Assembly (NCBI RefSeq): GCF_940807255.1
Contig: NZ_CALNWY010000003.1
Coordinates: 124,001-188,000, forward strand
From: Mixta sp. Marseille-Q2659
GTDB lineage: Bacteria; Pseudomonadota; Gammaproteobacteria; Enterobacterales; Enterobacteriaceae
Direction: 5' to 3'
DNA length: 64,000 nucleotides
The position numbers were made by a program, and so were the translations under genes. Numbering within the stretch: the stretch's first letter is position 1; each line of letters starts with the position of its first letter. Positions 57,225 to 64,000 of the stretch are shown here, piece after piece. Below the pieces are notes generated by a model, which was given only the letters and a program-made list of their open reading frames with translations, did no database searches and was not told where the DNA came from.

Positions 57225-58358
57225 TTATGCTGGCTGATGGACCGCGTTAAAGCCCAGCTTTTGCAGCAGCACCGCCGCATCGGCGTCATCGCACGCGACC
57301 CGCAGCGATGACCATTCGCGGCGCTCCATATACTGCTTGCGCAGGCGGTCAAATTCGCCGGGCTGACCTGCGACTTTTCGTAGCGGCGCATCATCGCGGC
57401 GCACATCATACACCAGATGAGCCAGACGTTTTAGCGTTGGCTGATCGAGCGGCCCGTGCAGACTAATGCGGCCAAACTCCGGCGCGGGTAGCAACGTCTC
57501 CAGCGCAACCTGCTGCGGCTGGCCGAGAAAGCGCGTCCAGGCTTCAAAGACCTGCGTCGTACCGCGCGCCTTACCTTCCAGCGTATAGCCCGCAATGTGC
57601 GCGGTGCCGATATCCACGCGCGCCAGCAGTTCCACGTTCAGATCCGGCTCCGGCTCCCAGACATCCAGCACGACACGCAAATCCTGACGCTGCTGTAATA
57701 CGCGCAGCAGCGCCTGATTATCCACCACCGGCCCGCGGCAGGCATTAATCAGAATCGTGCCAGGCTTCAGCGCCTGCAACAGCGCTTCATCAGCCAGATG
57801 CAGCGTTTGATAAAGCCCGTCTTTATAGAGCGGCGTATGGAACGTCAGTATGTCCGCTTCCGCCACCAGCTTTTCCAGCGGCTGAAAATCTTCACGATCG
57901 CCACGATCGGCGCGCGGCGGATCGCACAGCAGCGTTTTAATGCCGAGCGCCTCCAGTCGTTTTTGCAGACGACCGCCGACATTGCCGACGCCGACAATCC
58001 CCACGGTGCGATCGGTCAGCTGAAAGCCGTCACGCTCCGCCAGCATCAGCAGCGCGGAGAAAACATATTCAACCACGGCGATGGCGTTACAGCCCGGCGC
58101 GGCGGAAAAGCCGATGCCGGCACGCGCCAGAAAATCCTCATCAACGTGATCGGTGCCGGCAGTGGCGGTACCGACAAACTTTATTGGCTTGTCGCTTAAC
58201 AGCGCCTCATTCACTTTGGTGACCGAGCGCACCATCAGCGCATCGGCATCCGCCAGTTCCGCGGTCGGAACCGGACGTCCGGGCACCGCGACCACCTCGC
58301 CGGTGCGGCTAAACAGCTCGCGGGCGTAAGGCATATTTTCATCTACCAGAATTTTCAC
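57225..58358 (-). CDS. pdxB: Erythronate-4-phosphate dehydrogenase
   Basis: A 377-residue D-2-hydroxyacid dehydrogenase. It has the NAD loop [12 protein letters not shown] (about 120-131), catalytic arginine in [10 protein letters not shown], acidic [12 protein letters not shown] and histidine in [13 protein letters not shown], and a C-terminal dimerisation domain specific to PdxB. It oxidises 4-phosphoerythronate in de novo pyridoxal-phosphate synthesis. The start is GTG at 58356-58358 with AGGAAA upstream. PLP is also the cofactor of two regulators in this window. Confidence 0.97.
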   Translation of the reverse strand: MKILVDENMPYARELFSRTGEVVAVPGRPVPTAELADADALMVRSVTKVNEALLSDKPIKFVGTATAGTDHVDEDFLARAGIGFSAAPGCNAIAVVEYVFSALLMLAERDGFQLTDRTVGIVGVGNVGGRLQKRLEALGIKTLLCDPPRADRGDREDFQPLEKLVAEADILTFHTPLYKDGLYQTLHLADEALLQALKPGTILINACRGPVVDNQALLRVLQQRQDLRVVLDVWEPEPDLNVELLARVDIGTAHIAGYTLEGKARGTTQVFEAWTRFLGQPQQVALETLLPAPEFGRISLHGPLDQPTLKRLAHLVYDVRRDDAPLRKVAGQPGEFDRLRKQYMERREWSSLRVACDDADAAVLLQKLGFNAVHQPA

Positions 58359-58419
58359 TACGGCTTTCCTGCATCAGCTGAAAAATTGTCGGCTATGTTG
58401 CCATATTCAAGAGCGGAAT

Positions 58420-59202
58420 TCATGCCGGCGGGTGCCGCGCCCGATAACGCTCCGGCGTGGTGCCTGCCTGTTGTTGAAACATCACGATTAGCGCGGAAGC
58501 GGAGCTGTAACCCAGCTCCAGTGCAATATCCTGTACCGACTTCCCCTGCTCCAACAGGGAAATAGCATGAAGAAAACGCAGGCGCTGACGCCATTCACTA
58601 AACGACATGCCAAGCTCGGCCTGGCAGCGTCGCGCCAGCGTACGTTCGGTGGTATAAACCTGCTGCGCCCACTGCGCTACGGTGCGGTTATCGCCAGGAT
58701 TGCTTTCCAGCGCCTGCAATACCGGAGCCAGATATTTGTCATCGGACCGCGGCAAATAGCTCTCCTGAAACGGGGCGATTAACAGCTGGTCCAGCACCGC
58801 TTCACACAGACGCAAATCGGCCTCCGTCTGCGGCAGATAAAGTTGACGTACAGCGAAGTCGGCCATAATCGCTTTCACGATAGGCCCGGCCTGAATCAGG
58901 CAGGCGTGCTGCGGCATACCGCTACAGTATTCCGCGGCGACATTAAAGGTGAGCAGCCGGATATGCTTATGATTGTAGCTGGCATGCTGATGTTCAGGCG
59001 GGATCCAGACCGGAAACGCGGCAGGCGTTAGCAGGCGTTTGCCCTCTACCTCCATTTGCAGCACATTACCTTCGACAAAAATCAGCTGTCCCCAGCGATG
59101 ACGATGCGGCAAATATTCCGTGCGGGCATTCGTTTCTTCATAACGCAGGAAAAAACGAAAATCGCTGGCGTGAACCGGTTCCTGATAAGCAAGCTGAACC
59201 AC
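58420..59202 (-). CDS. AraC-family transcriptional regulator
   Basis: A 260-residue regulator. A cupin-like N-terminal sensor (HRHRWGQLIFVEGNVLQMEVEGKRLLTPAAFPVWIPPEHQH, about 33-75) is followed by a C-terminal double HTH (about 160-255, VAQWAQQVYTTERTLARRCQ and VQDIALELGYSSASALIVMFQQQAGTTPERYR). It resembles the NimR type, which controls a neighbouring exporter. It diverges from the DMT transporter at 59330 across a gap with repeated TGTC motifs. The pair is absent between pdxB and flk in E. coli. Confidence 0.92.
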   Translation of the reverse strand: MVQLAYQEPVHASDFRFFLRYEETNARTEYLPHRHRWGQLIFVEGNVLQMEVEGKRLLTPAAFPVWIPPEHQHASYNHKHIRLLTFNVAAEYCSGMPQHACLIQAGPIVKAIMADFAVRQLYLPQTEADLRLCEAVLDQLLIAPFQESYLPRSDDKYLAPVLQALESNPGDNRTVAQWAQQVYTTERTLARRCQAELGMSFSEWRQRLRFLHAISLLEQGKSVQDIALELGYSSASALIVMFQQQAGTTPERYRARHPPA

Positions 59203-59231
59203 AATATCTCCGGTTTGCGTGAGTGATAATC

Positions 59232-59286
59232 TGTCCGGTTGGGAATTAATTTTGTCTGATTTTAACTATCTGTCTTAAAACGGACA
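59232..59286. promoter_or_regulatory. Repeated TGTCYK motifs between the AraC and DMT genes
   Basis: TGTCCG (59232), TGTCTG (59253) and TGTCTT (59271) occur in the same orientation at about 18-21 bp spacing, and CGGACA (59281-59286) is inverted. AraC-type regulators commonly bind such helically phased direct repeats near their target promoter. Confidence 0.35.
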
Positions 59287-59329
59287 AGCGTACACTTCCC
59301 GCTTTCTCTGTAACATTAACGAAACCGTC

Positions 59330-60232
59330 ATGAGCTTTTTATTTCCCCTGTTTGCCGTGCTGATTTGGTCGGTTAACGCCATCGTCAGCAAACTTTCCGC
59401 TGGCGCGATCGATCCGGCGGCAATCTCCTTTTACCGCTGGCTGCTGGCGCTGCTGGCGCTAACGCCGTTTGTGCTGCCCGCCGTCTGGCGCAACCGGCGT
59501 AAAGTGCTGAAGGTCTGGTGGAAGCTGCTGGTGCTGGGCCTGCTGGGCATGGTGCTGTATCAATGCCTGACCTATTACGCAGCGCACAGTGTCACCGCGC
59601 TATTTATGGGCATCCTGAACGCGCTGATTCCGCTGCTGACCGTCCTGCTGAGCGTCTTTATCCTGCGCGTCGCGCCGACGCTGGGCATTTTGCTGGGTAC
59701 CCTGCTCTCTCTTAGCGGGCTGGTATGGCTGGTCAGCCAGGGCAATCCGGCTCAGCTACTGACGCACGGCCTGGGAACAGGTGAACTGATGATGTTTGCT
59801 GCTTCAACGTCATATGCGCTGTACGGCGTCCTGACCAAACGCTGGGCCATTAGCCTGCCGGGTTGGCAGAGCCTTTACGTGCAGATCTTCTTTGGCGTGC
59901 TGCTGCTAACGCCGAACTTTCTCCATGCTCCCGACGTCACGCTTAATGCGAATAATCTGCCGCTGGTGCTGTTCGCCGGTATTCCCGCCTCCATTATCGC
60001 GCCATTCCTGTGGATTCAGGGCGTGCTGCGGATGGGCGCCAGTACCACCAGCATTTTTATGAATCTGGTGCCGATCTTTACCGCTATTATCGCCGTACTG
60101 TTTCTGCATGAAACGCTGCACAGCTACCACTTTATCGGCGGCGGCATTACGCTGTTCGGCGTGATTGTGGCCCAGCGCCTGCGTATTCCGCTGGAAAGTT
60201 CACGACGAACGGCCAAAGATCCCACCGTCTGA
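59330..60232 (+). CDS. DMT-family (EamA) transporter
   Basis: A 300-residue protein with ten predicted helices in two EamA repeats (first from FLFPLFAVLIWSVNAIVSKL, second from LGTGELMMFAASTSYALYGVL). The second repeat ends with the usual LVPIFTAIIAVLFLHETLH. Members export amino acids, metabolites or drugs by proton antiport; the substrate is not visible. It diverges from the AraC-type gene, a common regulator-exporter arrangement. Confidence 0.92.
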   Translation: MSFLFPLFAVLIWSVNAIVSKLSAGAIDPAAISFYRWLLALLALTPFVLPAVWRNRRKVLKVWWKLLVLGLLGMVLYQCLTYYAAHSVTALFMGILNALIPLLTVLLSVFILRVAPTLGILLGTLLSLSGLVWLVSQGNPAQLLTHGLGTGELMMFAASTSYALYGVLTKRWAISLPGWQSLYVQIFFGVLLLTPNFLHAPDVTLNANNLPLVLFAGIPASIIAPFLWIQGVLRMGASTTSIFMNLVPIFTAIIAVLFLHETLHSYHFIGGGITLFGVIVAQRLRIPLESSRRTAKDPTV

Positions 60233-60422
60233 AACGCGGCTTTTTTACCGACGTTTGGCGCGCTGTCGCCGGGCGTCGGCCCTGACCGCCGCAATGATGA
60301 ATTTATCCTTCCTGAATGCGGCTTCGCCCCTACATTTTCCTCGCCGGGATTGCTATCATAGCGCCCTTCTCTGGTTTTCCGGCGCGCCCCGGATATTGAC
60401 CCGCCGTTTTAAGGATTCCACC

Positions 60423-61457
60423 ATGCAGCCTCTTACTGGCCCCGGCGCGCCCCAGGGCGATCGCACAACTGTACCCGGCCAGCCACCTCGCGGCGGCACA
60501 CCTGGCGAACAACCGCTCTCTCCGGCACAGCGCACCACGCTGGAACGGCTGATTGTGCGCATTATGTCGCTCAGTACCTTAAAAGCGCCTGAACTGTGGG
60601 CCGGACTGCGACGCGAAGTGGGCGTAAGGAATGATGCAGAGCTGCAGTCGCGCCATTTTCCCGCTGCCGAAAGCTTTCTTAATGGCAGGCTGACGCAGGT
60701 ACAAAATAATCACTCCACTCGTCAACTGCTACAGCAGCTAACCGACCTGCTGCCGCAGGGCAATAATCGTCAGGCGGTGAGCGATTTTATTCGTCAGCAG
60801 TTTGGCCATACGGTTCTCAGCTCGTTGTCGCCGGATCAGCTGCGTCAGGTGCTGACGATGTTGCAGAACGGTCAGATGACCATTCCGCAGCCGCAGTTTA
60901 CGCGCAACAGCGATCGCTCTCTGCTGCCGGCAGAGCATCAAACGTTGAATCAGCAGGTGGTTAAGCTGGCTGCGGCGACCGGTGAGCAATCCTCAGCGGT
61001 CTGGTCATCGGCGCTGAAGCTGGTCGGTCTGAAAAGCGGCGATCCTATCCCGTTACGCCACTTTCCGCTGCTGTCACAATATTTGCAGGTGCGCCAGACA
61101 CTGAGCCAGCAACATGCGCCCACGCTGCATATGCTGGAGACGGCGCTGAAACACCCGCTGGATCGCGTTGAGCAGCAGATGCTGGAAGAGTACAGTCAGC
61201 AAAATTTCCAGGCGACGCCGCAGACGATCCTGACCGCCGCGCAGGCGCAGGATCTGCTTAACCTGTTGTTTACGCGCCGCGCTGAACGCAGCGGCGAAAG
61301 CGAGACGCTGCGCTCCGCCAGCGACCTGAACCCGCAGCCGATTTATAATCCGCTGGTTCCCTGGCTGCCCGCGCCGCTGCAGCCGCTGGCCAACCGACCG
61401 GCGCTGGCCGCACTGATTGTGCTGCTGGCGATTGGCCTGCTCTGGCTACTGTTCTGA
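60423..61457 (+). CDS. flk: Flagella biosynthesis regulator Flk
   Basis: A 344-residue protein clearly related to E. coli Flk. It has a proline/glycine-rich N-terminus (MQPLTGPGAPQGDR), two similar helical repeats (LPQGNNRQAVSDFIRQQFGHT region and the later LSQQHAPTLHMLETALKHPLD region) and one C-terminal transmembrane helix (about 323-343), so it is a tail-anchored inner-membrane protein facing the cytosol. Flk blocks premature secretion of the anti-sigma factor FlgM before hook completion. The start is the ATG at 60423; upstream codons are noncoding. The neighbours pdxB and yfcJ are conserved. Confidence 0.92.
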   Translation: MQPLTGPGAPQGDRTTVPGQPPRGGTPGEQPLSPAQRTTLERLIVRIMSLSTLKAPELWAGLRREVGVRNDAELQSRHFPAAESFLNGRLTQVQNNHSTRQLLQQLTDLLPQGNNRQAVSDFIRQQFGHTVLSSLSPDQLRQVLTMLQNGQMTIPQPQFTRNSDRSLLPAEHQTLNQQVVKLAAATGEQSSAVWSSALKLVGLKSGDPIPLRHFPLLSQYLQVRQTLSQQHAPTLHMLETALKHPLDRVEQQMLEEYSQQNFQATPQTILTAAQAQDLLNLLFTRRAERSGESETLRSASDLNPQPIYNPLVPWLPAPLQPLANRPALAALIVLLAIGLLWLLF

Positions 61458-61913
61458 TTAACAGCCGCAGTCAGCGACGTTTTTCTGCTGCGGCCATTCG
61501 CCCGGCGCATCGCCCGTTACGACCGGATGACGATCGCGCCGCCAAAAATCGAGCCCGCCAATCAATTCCTTAACGCGTAGCCCGGCGCACGCCAGTTTCC
61601 ATGCCGCTTTGGTCGAACCGTTGCAGCCAATACCATCGCAATAGGTAATATAAACCTTGCTGCGATCGAGGCGTGCCAGGCTTTCCGGCGTCATCTCCCG
61701 ATGCGGAAAGCTGATCGCGCCGCAGATATGCCCCGCTTGCCAGGCCTGCACCGAACGCGCGTCGATCACCACGATTTCCGTGACGCCATTGGCTAAATCT
61801 TCAGCCACATCCCAGGCATCGGCGTAATAAGAGAGCTTGTGCGCCAGCCACTCGGCACTGGAGGCGGCATCGGGCGGGGGAAAAGCAAGAACGCTGGACA
61901 TTATGGACATCAT
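61458..61913 (-). CDS. Rhodanese-like sulfurtransferase
   Basis: A 151-residue single-domain rhodanese. Substrate-site strand VVIDARSVQAWQAGHICGAISFP precedes the active loop YCDGIGCNGSTKAAWKL, where C92 is the expected persulfide cysteine and C97 a second cysteine. The protein ends in DCGC, giving two further cysteines at the extreme C-terminus. The physiological acceptor is unknown. The start follows CGGAGAAAG. It ends directly against flk (convergent) and diverges from a MocR-type regulator across a perfect palindrome, suggesting control by that protein. Confidence 0.9.
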   Translation of the reverse strand: MMSIMSSVLAFPPPDAASSAEWLAHKLSYYADAWDVAEDLANGVTEIVVIDARSVQAWQAGHICGAISFPHREMTPESLARLDRSKVYITYCDGIGCNGSTKAAWKLACAGLRVKELIGGLDFWRRDRHPVVTGDAPGEWPQQKNVADCGC

Positions 61914-61935
61914 CTTTCTCCGGTGGTTTTTCTGT

Positions 61936-61961
61936 CATCATACCGGCACTTCGGTATGATG
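61936..61961. promoter_or_regulatory. Palindromic operator between rhodanese and MocR genes
   Basis: CATCATACCG (61936-61945) and CGGTATGATG (61952-61961) are perfect 10-bp arms around a 6-base spacer, with a further half-like GATACCG just downstream (61965-61971). It is centred in the divergent gap and is the likely binding site of the adjacent MocR-type regulator. Confidence 0.6.
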
Positions 61962-61997
61962 GCTGATACCGATTTTATCTTGCTGATAAGACCCATT

Positions 61998-63431
61998 ATG
62001 GCATCCCTTAGCGCCCGCATTTTAATGCTCTACGCCGGGCAAACCGGCGCTACCCGCCGCGATCGTCTTTGCAGCGCCCTGCGTCAGACGATCGGCGAGG
62101 GCAGCCTGCCGCAGGGCAGCCGTCTGCCCTCTTCGCGCCTGCTGGCGGCGGAGCTGAAGCTGTCGCGCGTAACGGCAGAGGCGGCCTACAGCCAGCTGGA
62201 GAGCGAAGGCTATTTGCAGCGCCAAACCGGTAAAGGAACTTTCGTCGCGATAGCCCTGCGCCCTTCTCCCACCGGTAACGAGTGCGCATCGCTGCCCTTT
62301 ATACCGTCGGCGCGCGCGGCAGCCGTGGTGGCCAGCGGCGCCTGTCAGGATCCACCGTTTCCTTATGCCTTTGCAGCAGGTTCACCGGAGTTGCGCGCTT
62401 TTCCGCACGATCTGTGGCGCAGGCTAACGGCGCGGCAGCAAAAGCTGCACGGCAGCGCGCTGATGCGTTACGGCGATCCGCAAGGCTGGCTACCGCTGCG
62501 CCAGGCCTTAAGCCTTTACCTGGCCCAGGCGCGCGGCGTGCGCTGTACGCCGGATCGGATCATCGTACTGACCAGTTCACAGCAGGCGTTACAGATGCTG
62601 TCGCTGTTATTGCTCGACAGTGGCGAGGAGGTCTGGATGGAAAATCCCGGCTATCCGGGCGCGCGACATGCGTTTCTCAGCGCCGGGGCACGCATTACCG
62701 GCGTGGCGGTTGATGAACAGGGCGCGATACCCAGGGAAGGCGCGCCGCGGTTGATCTACCTGACGCCTTCACATCATTATCCTGGCGGATCGGCGCTAAG
62801 TCTGGAGCGGCGGCTGGCCTGGCTGGCACTGGCGGAAAAGCAGCAGAGCTGGATTATTGAAGACGACTACGACAGCGAGTTCTGGTATGACGCACAGCCG
62901 ATGCCAGCAATGCAGGGCCTGGCGCCGCAGCGCACGCTCTATCTTGGCACCTTTTCCAAATCGCTGTTTCCTTCGTTGCGTCTCGCCTGGATGGTGGTAC
63001 CGGAGCCGCTGGTTGAACCGCTGATCCGCTTACGCAGCGTGATGGACGGGCACAGCGCGCAGCTGCCGCAGGCGGTGACCGCGGCATTTATCGAACAGGG
63101 ACATTACGCGGCGCATCTGCGCTTGATGCGCCAGCTTTATCACAGCCGACGCGATTTACTGCTGGAGCGCCTTACATCACAGTTGATCGATCGGCTGCAG
63201 GTGCTGCCCTGCCGCGGCGGCCTGCAAATGACGGTTTTATTACGCGAGGGAAATGAAGCGGAGCTGACCGTGCGGGCGGCGCGCCAGCAGCTGTTGTTGC
63301 CGCGGCTGTCGCCCTGCTGGCTGGACGATAAGCCTGAACAACAGGGCTGGCTGCTCGGCTTTTCCGCGCTGGAACGCGCGGAAATAATTCACGGTGTCAA
63401 TAAGCTGACGGCGCTTTTTCAGGATCGATAA
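61998..63431 (+). CDS. MocR-type PLP-dependent transcriptional regulator
   Basis: A 477-residue protein with an N-terminal GntR winged helix (about 20-85, LPQGSRLPSSRLLAAELKLSRVTAEAAYSQLESEGYL) and an aminotransferase-like domain. The PLP lysine is in LGTFSKSLFPSLRLAWMV and the cofactor aspartate in IEDDYDSEFWY. I place the start at the ATG at 61998, because an earlier ATG at 61956 would lie inside the palindromic operator. Ribosome binding site is weak. The rhodanese gene opposite is the probable target. PdxR-like PLP sensing is possible but not shown. Confidence 0.88.
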   Translation: MASLSARILMLYAGQTGATRRDRLCSALRQTIGEGSLPQGSRLPSSRLLAAELKLSRVTAEAAYSQLESEGYLQRQTGKGTFVAIALRPSPTGNECASLPFIPSARAAAVVASGACQDPPFPYAFAAGSPELRAFPHDLWRRLTARQQKLHGSALMRYGDPQGWLPLRQALSLYLAQARGVRCTPDRIIVLTSSQQALQMLSLLLLDSGEEVWMENPGYPGARHAFLSAGARITGVAVDEQGAIPREGAPRLIYLTPSHHYPGGSALSLERRLAWLALAEKQQSWIIEDDYDSEFWYDAQPMPAMQGLAPQRTLYLGTFSKSLFPSLRLAWMVVPEPLVEPLIRLRSVMDGHSAQLPQAVTAAFIEQGHYAAHLRLMRQLYHSRRDLLLERLTSQLIDRLQVLPCRGGLQMTVLLREGNEAELTVRAARQQLLLPRLSPCWLDDKPEQQGWLLGFSALERAEIIHGVNKLTALFQDR

Positions 63432-63480
63432 ACGCCGTGCGGCCTTTGCTGGGTTGGCGCGCTATCAGCAACGACAACAT

Positions 63481-64000
63481 TCAAGCCTGGCGCGCCATCA
63501 ACAGCGACAGCAGCATACCGAGCGCGGCGCAGATCGCGGCGGCAAGATAGACCGAACCGTAGCCCAGCGAGGTCGCCAGCAGACCGGTCAATGGTCCGGT
63601 AATGCCGTAAGCAATATCCTGAAAGGCGGCAAATCCGCCCAGCGCCGTACCGCGCACCTGCGGCGCCACGCGTTTCACCACCTCAACGCCGAGCGCCGGA
63701 AACACCAGCGAGCAACCGCAGCCGGTAAGCGCCGCGCCCGCCAGCGCCATCCAGCTGCTGGTGGCGAATCCCAATACCACTAAACCGGCGGCTTCAATAA
63801 TCAGCGATACTACTGCGACGCGAATGCCGCCAAGGCGATCGGGCAGGCTGCCGAAAAAGATGCGCATCAGCACAAACGCGCCGCCGAAGGCGCTCAGGGT
63901 AAAGCCCGCGTTACCCCAGTGGCGCTCGGCAAACCACAGCGAGGTAAAGGTGCCGATAGTCGCAAAACCAACGCCCTGTAACGCCAGCGCGCTGCCCGGC
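63481..64000 (-). CDS. yfcJ: MFS transporter YfcJ (3' part only)
   Basis: The C-terminal 172 residues of a major-facilitator transporter closely matching E. coli YfcJ; the gene continues beyond the right edge. Visible are [13 protein letters not shown], the MFS motif-A-like loop [16 protein letters not shown], and the conserved [20 protein letters not shown]. About five to six helices are included. The substrate is unknown; YfcJ belongs to the arabinose-efflux-like group. Its place after flk is conserved, with fabB expected beyond the window. Confidence 0.9.
   Translation of the reverse strand, partial: PGSALALQGVGFATIGTFTSLWFAERHWGNAGFTLSAFGGAFVLMRIFFGSLPDRLGGIRVAVVSLIIEAAGLVVLGFATSSWMALAGAALTGCGCSLVFPALGVEVVKRVAPQVRGTALGGFAAFQDIAYGITGPLTGLLATSLGYGSVYLAAAICAALGMLLSLLMARQA

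Overview
This 64-kb window is a chromosomal segment of an enterobacterium, most likely a member of the Erwiniaceae (Pantoea/Mixta/Erwinia group). The evidence is gene order that follows the E. coli / Salmonella nuo-to-fabB neighbourhood closely (elaA, nuoN-A, lrhA, alaA, yfbR-yfbV, ackA-pta, yfcD/F/H, hisPMQJ, ubiX, purF-cvpA-dedD-folC-accD-dedA-truA-usg-pdxB-flk-yfcJ), with proteins close to their E. coli counterparts but with genus-specific insertions. The genus cannot be fixed from the sequence alone. I saw no rRNA, tRNA, CRISPR array or prophage.

Region by region. (1) 1-5940: an accessory stretch of redox/detoxification genes (a CxxC carboxymuconolactone-decarboxylase-like protein, azoreductase, MocR-type regulator, VOC protein, FMN reductase) plus elaA. 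It contains two gene remnants: a GNAT acetyltransferase 3' end overlapping azoR and an omptin outer-membrane protease. (2) 5948-21068: the complete nuo operon on the minus strand (13 genes, nuoC and nuoD fused) encoding respiratory complex I, with hairpins in its longer intercistronic gaps. (3) 21069-33060: lrhA, alaA, yfbR, yfbS, yfbT, yfbU, yfbV and the acetate pathway ackA-pta, with long regulatory gaps around lrhA. (4) 33159-40688: a variable insert where E. coli has yfcC. It holds a complete 768-bp IS1 with target duplication, a repeat-bearing spacer, an unrecognised Gln/Ala-rich membrane protein, and a five-gene PTS IIA-IIB-IIC plus split-transketolase operon facing a LacI-family regulator. 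A CRP-like site and two palindromic operators lie between them. (5) 40693-49125: yfcD, yfcF, yfcH, the basic amino-acid ABC transporter hisJQMP (one binding protein only, behind a sigma-54-type promoter), ubiX, and a LysR / aldo-keto reductase divergent pair. (6) 49223-58358: purF, cvpA (behind a PurR box), dedD, folC (with a one-base frameshift), accD, dedA, truA, usg, pdxB. (7) 58420-64000: an AraC regulator / DMT exporter pair inserted before flk, then a rhodanese and a second MocR-type regulator around a perfect palindrome, and the 3' part of yfcJ.

Functionally the core is central energy and building-block metabolism: NADH oxidation by complex I, acetate overflow by AckA-Pta, alanine synthesis (AlaA), purine, folate, fatty-acid and pyridoxal-phosphate synthesis, tRNA modification, and Ntr-type nitrogen scavenging of histidine and basic amino acids. 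The most interesting parts are the operator architecture of the PTS/transketolase operon, the sigma-54 promoter of hisJ, the folC frameshift, the omptin and GNAT remnants, and the uncharacterised membrane protein next to IS1.
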